Below, one piece after another: positions 59,544 to 64,000 of a DNA stretch of 64,000 nucleotides. The position numbers were made by a program, and so were the translations under genes. The stretch is taken from assembly GCF_013347965.1 (NCBI RefSeq), contig NZ_CP048810.1, forward strand, positions 1,736,001 through 1,800,000. The letters are read 5' to 3'. Within the stretch, counting starts at the first letter, position 1, and the number at the start of each line of letters is the position of its first letter. Under the pieces are notes generated by a model. It saw nothing but the letters and a program-made list of their open reading frames with translations. It was not told the origin of the DNA and ran no database searches. The stretch comes from Pseudomonas bijieensis. Its GTDB lineage: Bacteria > Pseudomonadota > Gammaproteobacteria > Pseudomonadales > Pseudomonadaceae.

Positions 59544-61166
59544 ATGTCTGAACATGTTCAGCCCCTGGAAGCCACGCGCAGCGCCGGCACCAGCCAGGAA
59601 ACCCAGAAAGTCATCTTCGCCTCGTCCCTGGGGACGGTGTTCGAGTGGTACGACTTTTTCCTCTATGGCGCCCTGGCGGCGGTGATCAGCAAGCAATTCT
59701 TTGCCGGGGTCAACGACACCACGGCGTTCATCTTCGCCCTGATGGCGTTCGCCGCCGGTTTCATCGTGCGGCCATTCGGTGCGCTGGTGTTCGGCCGGCT
59801 GGGGGACATGATCGGGCGCAAGTACACCTTCCTGGCCACCATCATCCTCATGGGCCTGGCGACGTTCTGCGTCGGCCTGCTGCCCAACTACGCCAGCATC
59901 GGCATCGCCGCGCCGATCATCCTGGTGGTGTTGCGCATGCTCCAGGGCCTGGCCCTGGGCGGTGAATACGGTGGCGCGGCGACCTACGTCGCCGAGCACG
60001 CGCCGATGGGCAAGCGCGGTTTCCATACCAGCTGGATTCAGTCCACCGCCACCCTCGGATTGCTGCTGTCGCTGCTGGTGGTGCTGGGTTGCCGCTACTT
60101 CACCGGCGATCAGTTCGAAGTCTGGGGCTGGCGCATTCCGTTCCTGCTGTCGATCCTGCTGCTGGGCATCTCCACCTGGATTCGCCTGAGCCTGCATGAG
60201 TCACCAGCGTTCTTGAAAATGAAAGAGGAAGGCAAGTGCTGCAAGGCGCCGATCCGCGAGTCGTTCGGCAAATGGGAAAACCTCAAGGTGGTGCTGATCG
60301 CCTTGTTCAGCATCAACGCCGGGCAAGCGGTGACCTTCTACGCCGCGCAGTTCTACGTGCTGTTCTTCCTCACTCAGTTCCTGAAGATGGATCCGGCCCT
60401 GGCCAACAGCCTGCTGATTGTGAGCGTGGTGATCGGCGCACCGTTCTTCATCTTTTTCGGCTGGCTGTCGGACAAGGTCGGGCGCAAACCGGTGCTGATG
60501 ATCGGCCTGCTGCTGGCGACCGCCCTGTACTTCCCGATCTTCAAGACCCTAGCCCATTACGCCAACCCGGCCATCGACCTGGCGAGCCGCCAGGCACCGA
60601 TCACCGTGGTCGCCGACCCGGCCACCTGCACCTTCCAGTTCGACCCGGTGGGCAAGGCGCGTTTCGACAGCCCTTGCGACAAGGTCAAGACCTTCCTGGT
60701 CAAGCAGGGCCTGCCCTACAGCAGCGTCGCGGCCCCAGCCGGAAGCGCGGTGCAGGTCAGTGTCGGTGACGTGAAACTCGAAGGGTACGACGAAGCCGCC
60801 CTGCGCGGTGCGGTGACCCTGGCCGGCTACCCGCAGCAGGCCGATGCGCAGCAGATCAACCGGCCGATGATCGTGGCCTTGATCGTGGCGCTGATCATCA
60901 TCTCGGCGATGTGCTACGGACCGCTGGCGGCGTTGATGGTCGAACTGTTCCCGACTAGGATCCGCTACACCTCCATGTCCCTGCCCTACCACATCGGCAA
61001 CGGCTGGTTTGGCGGTTTCCTGCCCACCGTATCGTTTGCCCTGGTGGTCTACACCGGAGATATCTTCTATGGGCTGTGGTATCCGGTGGTGATTACCGGA
61101 GTGAGCCTGGTGGTGGGCATGCTTTGCCTGCGGGAAACCAGGAACGTGGATCTGGATACCAATTGA
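59544..61166 (+). CDS. MHS-family MFS transporter with a large periplasmic insert
   Basis: A 540-residue 12-TM major-facilitator protein of the metabolite:H+ symporter group. ASSLGTVFEWYDFFLYGALA is the family N-terminus, and RPFGALVFGRLGDMIGRKYT and GLALGGEYGGAATYVAEHAP are family motifs. Between TM 9/10 and the next helix an extra segment of about 100 residues (roughly 350-450, with a C-x17-C pair) is inserted; ordinary MHS proteins have only a short loop there. It imports a carboxylate or polyol, perhaps the substrate of the GMC enzyme upstream. ATG 59544 is preferred. Confidence 0.88.
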   Translation: MSEHVQPLEATRSAGTSQETQKVIFASSLGTVFEWYDFFLYGALAAVISKQFFAGVNDTTAFIFALMAFAAGFIVRPFGALVFGRLGDMIGRKYTFLATIILMGLATFCVGLLPNYASIGIAAPIILVVLRMLQGLALGGEYGGAATYVAEHAPMGKRGFHTSWIQSTATLGLLLSLLVVLGCRYFTGDQFEVWGWRIPFLLSILLLGISTWIRLSLHESPAFLKMKEEGKCCKAPIRESFGKWENLKVVLIALFSINAGQAVTFYAAQFYVLFFLTQFLKMDPALANSLLIVSVVIGAPFFIFFGWLSDKVGRKPVLMIGLLLATALYFPIFKTLAHYANPAIDLASRQAPITVVADPATCTFQFDPVGKARFDSPCDKVKTFLVKQGLPYSSVAAPAGSAVQVSVGDVKLEGYDEAALRGAVTLAGYPQQADAQQINRPMIVALIVALIIISAMCYGPLAALMVELFPTRIRYTSMSLPYHIGNGWFGGFLPTVSFALVVYTGDIFYGLWYPVVITGVSLVVGMLCLRETRNVDLDTN

Positions 61167-61176
61167 GGGCAAAACC

Positions 61177-61204
61177 GTGGCGAGGGCATTGGCGCCCTCG
61201 CCAC
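61177..61204. repeat. short palindromic REP hairpin
   Basis: GTGGCGAGGGCATTGGCGCC with CCTCGCCAC forms a perfect short hairpin between the converging transporter and receptor genes. Confidence 0.7.
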
Positions 61205-61208
61205 CGAC

Positions 61209-63686
61209 TCAGAAGCTCGCCTTCACGGTCATGGTGAAGTTGCGTGGCTCACCGTAATAGTTACCGAAGCTCTCGGTGCCGATGGTGGTGTAGTAGCGCT
61301 TGTCGAACAGGTTGTTGCCATTGAGGGCCACCGACCAGGTGTCATCGATGCGATAGCCCACGCGACCGTTCCACACGGCATAACCGGCCTGGGTGATCTT
61401 CTCGCCGCTAACCGGCGATACGCGGAAATTGTCGCTTTGTGCATTGACCCCGGCACCGACACTGAACCGTTCCAACGCCCCGCCGAGGACATAATCGCCC
61501 CACAGACGCAGCACATGGCGCGGCACGTAGCTGTTGAACGAGCCGCCGTTGAGGCTGGTGTCGATGTCGTCGAGGGTCTTGGTCTGGGTGTAGGTGTAGC
61601 CGGCCAGCAACTGCAGGCGCTCGATGACTTCACCGCTGATCTCCGCTTCGAAACCCTGGGCGCGCACCTTGCCGGCATTCTCATAGCAGAAACCATCCGA
61701 GGACGCACAACTGGAGAAGTAGTCGGTCTGGGCCTGGTCTTTCTGCAGCGTGCGGAACAGGTTGAAAGCGCTGTTCAGGCGTCCGTCGAACCACTCGCCC
61801 TTGATCCCCAGCTCATAACTCTCGCCCACCAGGGGCTTGAGTGCCGAGCCGCTTTCGGAGCGATAGTTGCCCTGGGGCGTGAAGATATCCGAGTAGCTGG
61901 CATAGGCCGTCAGGTGCTCATTGAGGTCCAGCAACACGGCGGCAAACGGCGTGACTTGTCCCGTCTCCGTGCTCTTGGCGTGTTCCGTACCGCCGGTGAG
62001 GAACACCGAGTCGGTCTTGGAGCTGTACCAGCTCACTCGGCTGCCGACGACAAACGTCAACGGGTCCGCCAGTTTCAACCGCAGGGTCGAATACATCCCT
62101 CGCTGCTCGGTAATGGTCTTGACCGGACCACCGCGCGTCGAGTTCTCGATGAAGTAACTGTCGTCCGGTTCGGGAATATGTCGATCCGGCTCGAACACAT
62201 TCTGCTTCTGTGGCAGCAGCGCCACCGAGAAGAAGTCATCCTTGTCCGAGCGGCTGGCGTTGAAACCGACAATCAACTCATGTTGCTGCCCCAGGGCGTC
62301 GAACTTGCCGTCCAGGTAGGCGTCAAGGCCGTAATCGACCTGGTCATAGTCGTACATGCTACCCAGCATGTTGGTGGTCGAGGTGCCGGGCGTTACCGAG
62401 CCCGATGCAAACGCGTATTTGATGTCCTGGGTATTTTTCGTATAGACACTGGCGACCTTTACGGCCCAGTCATCATTGAGCTGATGCTTGAGATCGCCAA
62501 ACACCGTGGTCCGCTGGCTGCGCCAGGTGTTCCACGATGGGTCCAGGCAAGTGGAACGACTGAGTTTCAGATCGCTGCCGTCCCGGTAGCGCGGAAGCCC
62601 GCCCCAGCAGGGGCTTGCATCGACGTCTTCATAGGCAACGCCCACGCCTAGCGTCGTGTCGGGCGACAGATCGAAGTCCAGGGCGCCGTAATAGATCTGG
62701 TCCTTGCGCCGGGCATCGTCGTAGAAATAATGCCGACTCTGCTCGGCGATCACCGCCCTGCCCCGCACGGTGCCCGAATCATTCAGCGGGCCACCGGTAT
62801 CGACCTGCCCGCGGTAATTGTCCCAGGTACCGCCCGAAAGGCTGAGCTCCGTCTGGGCAGTGGCCTGGCCGCGTTTGCGGACGAAATTGACGCCGCCGGA
62901 CGTGCCACCCGCCCCCTTCATCATCCCGGCGGCACCGCGCAGCACTTCGACGCGGTCGTAATAAGCCATGTCACTGCTGAAACTGTCGGCCTGGACATAG
63001 CTGTTGCCCATGTCCAGCGGAACGCCGTCGTATTGATACTGGCCAGACATCCGGAACCCGCGGGAATAGAAATACTTGCCGCCCATGGTCGAGTCGTAGA
63101 CGGTAATGCCAGGGGTCTTTTCCATGACTTGATCGATGGTATTGAGGTTCTGGTCATCGAGCATCTTGCGGGTAATCACCGTCACCGACTGCGGCGTTTC
63201 GCGCAGGGAGTGCTCGCCCTTGCCGATGGTGACCGCGCCCGTCGTGTAGGAATTGCTGTGCTCGGTGGTCGCCCCAAGCCGCTGTGCCTCGATGGTGGTT
63301 GCGTCCAGTTCCAGTGCCGAACCGCTGACCGGCACGGGGCGCAGCACGTACGTGCCGTTGGCCTGGAGGGCGGCTTGCAGGCCGCTACCAGCCAGAATGC
63401 GCGCAAAACCGTCGCCCACGCCGAAAGAGCCGCTCAGGCCGGGTGATCGCAAACCTTCGAGTTGCCGGGCATCGAACGAAATAGCGACACCGGCGGCGCT
63501 GGAGAAACGGGTCAGCACATCCACCAGGCTCGCGGCGCCGATATCGTAGGCCTGCACCGCGCGCTGCTGCGCCGCAGCCGCTGGAACCGGGCTGGCATTC
63601 ACCGCCGTGGCGCCGGCGGTCGTGACCGCCAGCAAACCTATTTTCACTGCAAACACCAGACGGCCCGGCGCGCTCACCCACGTCAT
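61209..63686 (-). CDS. TonB-dependent siderophore receptor with STN signalling domain
   Basis: This 825-residue outer-membrane receptor has a signal peptide (about 1-32), an N-terminal STN domain (about 45-118, with LVDVLTRFSSAAGVAISFDA) and a plug domain (RETPQSVTVITRKMLDDQNL). A 22-strand barrel follows, ending in the terminal Phe (NFTMTVKASF). The STN domain touches a FecR-type anti-sigma factor, encoded just upstream at the window edge. It probably imports a ferric hydroxamate-type siderophore; the ligand is unknown. GGAGGGA precedes the ATG. Confidence 0.94.
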   Translation of the reverse strand: MTWVSAPGRLVFAVKIGLLAVTTAGATAVNASPVPAAAAQQRAVQAYDIGAASLVDVLTRFSSAAGVAISFDARQLEGLRSPGLSGSFGVGDGFARILAGSGLQAALQANGTYVLRPVPVSGSALELDATTIEAQRLGATTEHSNSYTTGAVTIGKGEHSLRETPQSVTVITRKMLDDQNLNTIDQVMEKTPGITVYDSTMGGKYFYSRGFRMSGQYQYDGVPLDMGNSYVQADSFSSDMAYYDRVEVLRGAAGMMKGAGGTSGGVNFVRKRGQATAQTELSLSGGTWDNYRGQVDTGGPLNDSGTVRGRAVIAEQSRHYFYDDARRKDQIYYGALDFDLSPDTTLGVGVAYEDVDASPCWGGLPRYRDGSDLKLSRSTCLDPSWNTWRSQRTTVFGDLKHQLNDDWAVKVASVYTKNTQDIKYAFASGSVTPGTSTTNMLGSMYDYDQVDYGLDAYLDGKFDALGQQHELIVGFNASRSDKDDFFSVALLPQKQNVFEPDRHIPEPDDSYFIENSTRGGPVKTITEQRGMYSTLRLKLADPLTFVVGSRVSWYSSKTDSVFLTGGTEHAKSTETGQVTPFAAVLLDLNEHLTAYASYSDIFTPQGNYRSESGSALKPLVGESYELGIKGEWFDGRLNSAFNLFRTLQKDQAQTDYFSSCASSDGFCYENAGKVRAQGFEAEISGEVIERLQLLAGYTYTQTKTLDDIDTSLNGGSFNSYVPRHVLRLWGDYVLGGALERFSVGAGVNAQSDNFRVSPVSGEKITQAGYAVWNGRVGYRIDDTWSVALNGNNLFDKRYYTTIGTESFGNYYGEPRNFTMTVKASF

Positions 63687-63782
63687 ACTTTCCCTCCCCC
63701 AAACGGTCGATAAAAACTCACTGAGGAAGAGCCGAACGATGAGGATGAAAAGTGCAGGGGCTGGTTTTTTTATTACGCGGCA

Positions 63783-64000
63783 TTAGCGCCGATCGCCACC
63801 GGACACCTGGACCCAGAATCGGCTGTAGCGGGTCACCCGCAGCGAAAAACCGCTTTCCAGCGCCGCCAGGGCAAGATCGGTGTTATCGACGGGAAATACA
63901 CCGGAAACCTTCAAGTCGCCAATCGCCGGGTCCCAGCGCAGCACACCGGGACGGTAGCGCGACAGTTCATCCAGCAGCGCCGCCAGGGGACGGTCAATGG
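63783..64000 (-). CDS. FecR-like anti-sigma factor, 3' part only
   Basis: The last 72 codons lie in the window. ALLDELSRYRPGVLRWDPAI, DLKVSGVFPVDNTDLALAAL and ESGFSLRVTRYSRFWVQV are the C-terminal periplasmic domain of FecR proteins. FecR relays receptor occupancy to an ECF sigma factor in the cytoplasm. It lies about 97 bases upstream of the receptor and in the same direction, the standard sigma-fecR-receptor order. The N-terminal half and the sigma gene lie outside the window. Confidence 0.88.
   Translation of the reverse strand, partial: IDRPLAALLDELSRYRPGVLRWDPAIGDLKVSGVFPVDNTDLALAALESGFSLRVTRYSRFWVQVSGGDRR

Overview
The window reads as a GC-rich chromosomal segment of a Pseudomonas of the P. 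fluorescens/P. putida lineage. The evidence is the gene families (cti, nfuA, metH and cysI close together; a lexA2-imuA-imuB-dnaE2 cassette; cbtBA with aerobic cobalamin genes), the inverted-repeat REP/REPIN elements between genes (TGTGGGAGCGAGCCTGCTCGCGA type and two other types), and the codon usage. It looks like ordinary chromosome: I found no rRNA, tRNA, insertion sequence, phage or CRISPR array. Genes are cut by both window ends (an amino acid deaminase on the left, a FecR-like anti-sigma factor on the right).

Layout. 1-4.5 kb (minus): D-amino-acid-deaminase-like gene, IclR regulator, RidA and a polar amino acid ABC importer, probably one catabolic unit. 4.8-7 kb: a frameshifted YdcA-like secreted protein and a phospholipase-D-like protein. 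7.1-16.8 kb: an aerobic cobalamin cluster. chlD, cobN and cobW run on the minus strand; cbtB, cbtA, cobE and cobM run on the plus strand. A cobalamin riboswitch precedes each arm, back to back. 17-30.6 kb: housekeeping genes nfuA, cti, metH, a periplasmic binding protein, cysI plus its DUF934 partner, sohB, a histidine phosphatase and an SCP2 protein. 30.8-37.5 kb: an orphan HypX-like protein, LysR, small stress-type proteins and a hybrid sensor kinase. 37.6-43.4 kb: the SOS-mutagenesis operon lexA2-imuA-imuB-dnaE2. 43.6-51 kb: a compact minus-strand operon of GntR, an AprA-like flavoprotein, an AprB-like ferredoxin, a sulfonate/nitrate-type ABC importer whose binding protein carries a NosL-like C-terminal domain, a HEAT-repeat protein and a DUF971 protein. 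51-61 kb: Gfo/Idh oxidoreductase, AraC regulator with divergent MetA-type outer-membrane protein, Tat-exported sugar-lactone oxidase, lipoprotein cytochrome c, LysR, GMC oxidoreductase and MHS-type transporter. 61-64 kb: TonB-dependent siderophore receptor with signalling domain, and fecR.

Two items stand out. First, chlD is split into two frames exactly where a -1 programmed ribosomal frameshift signal sits: an A_AAA_AAG slippery heptamer, five bases, then a perfect 14-bp hairpin. One gene can therefore give both a small ChlI-like subunit (333 aa) and a full ChlD subunit (555 aa) of the cobalt chelatase, and no separate small-subunit gene is present nearby. Second, the GntR/AprAB-like/ABC/HEAT/DUF971 operon with its binding-protein-NosL fusion looks like an uncharacterised uptake-and-reduction system, probably for a sulfur- or nitrogen-containing small molecule.
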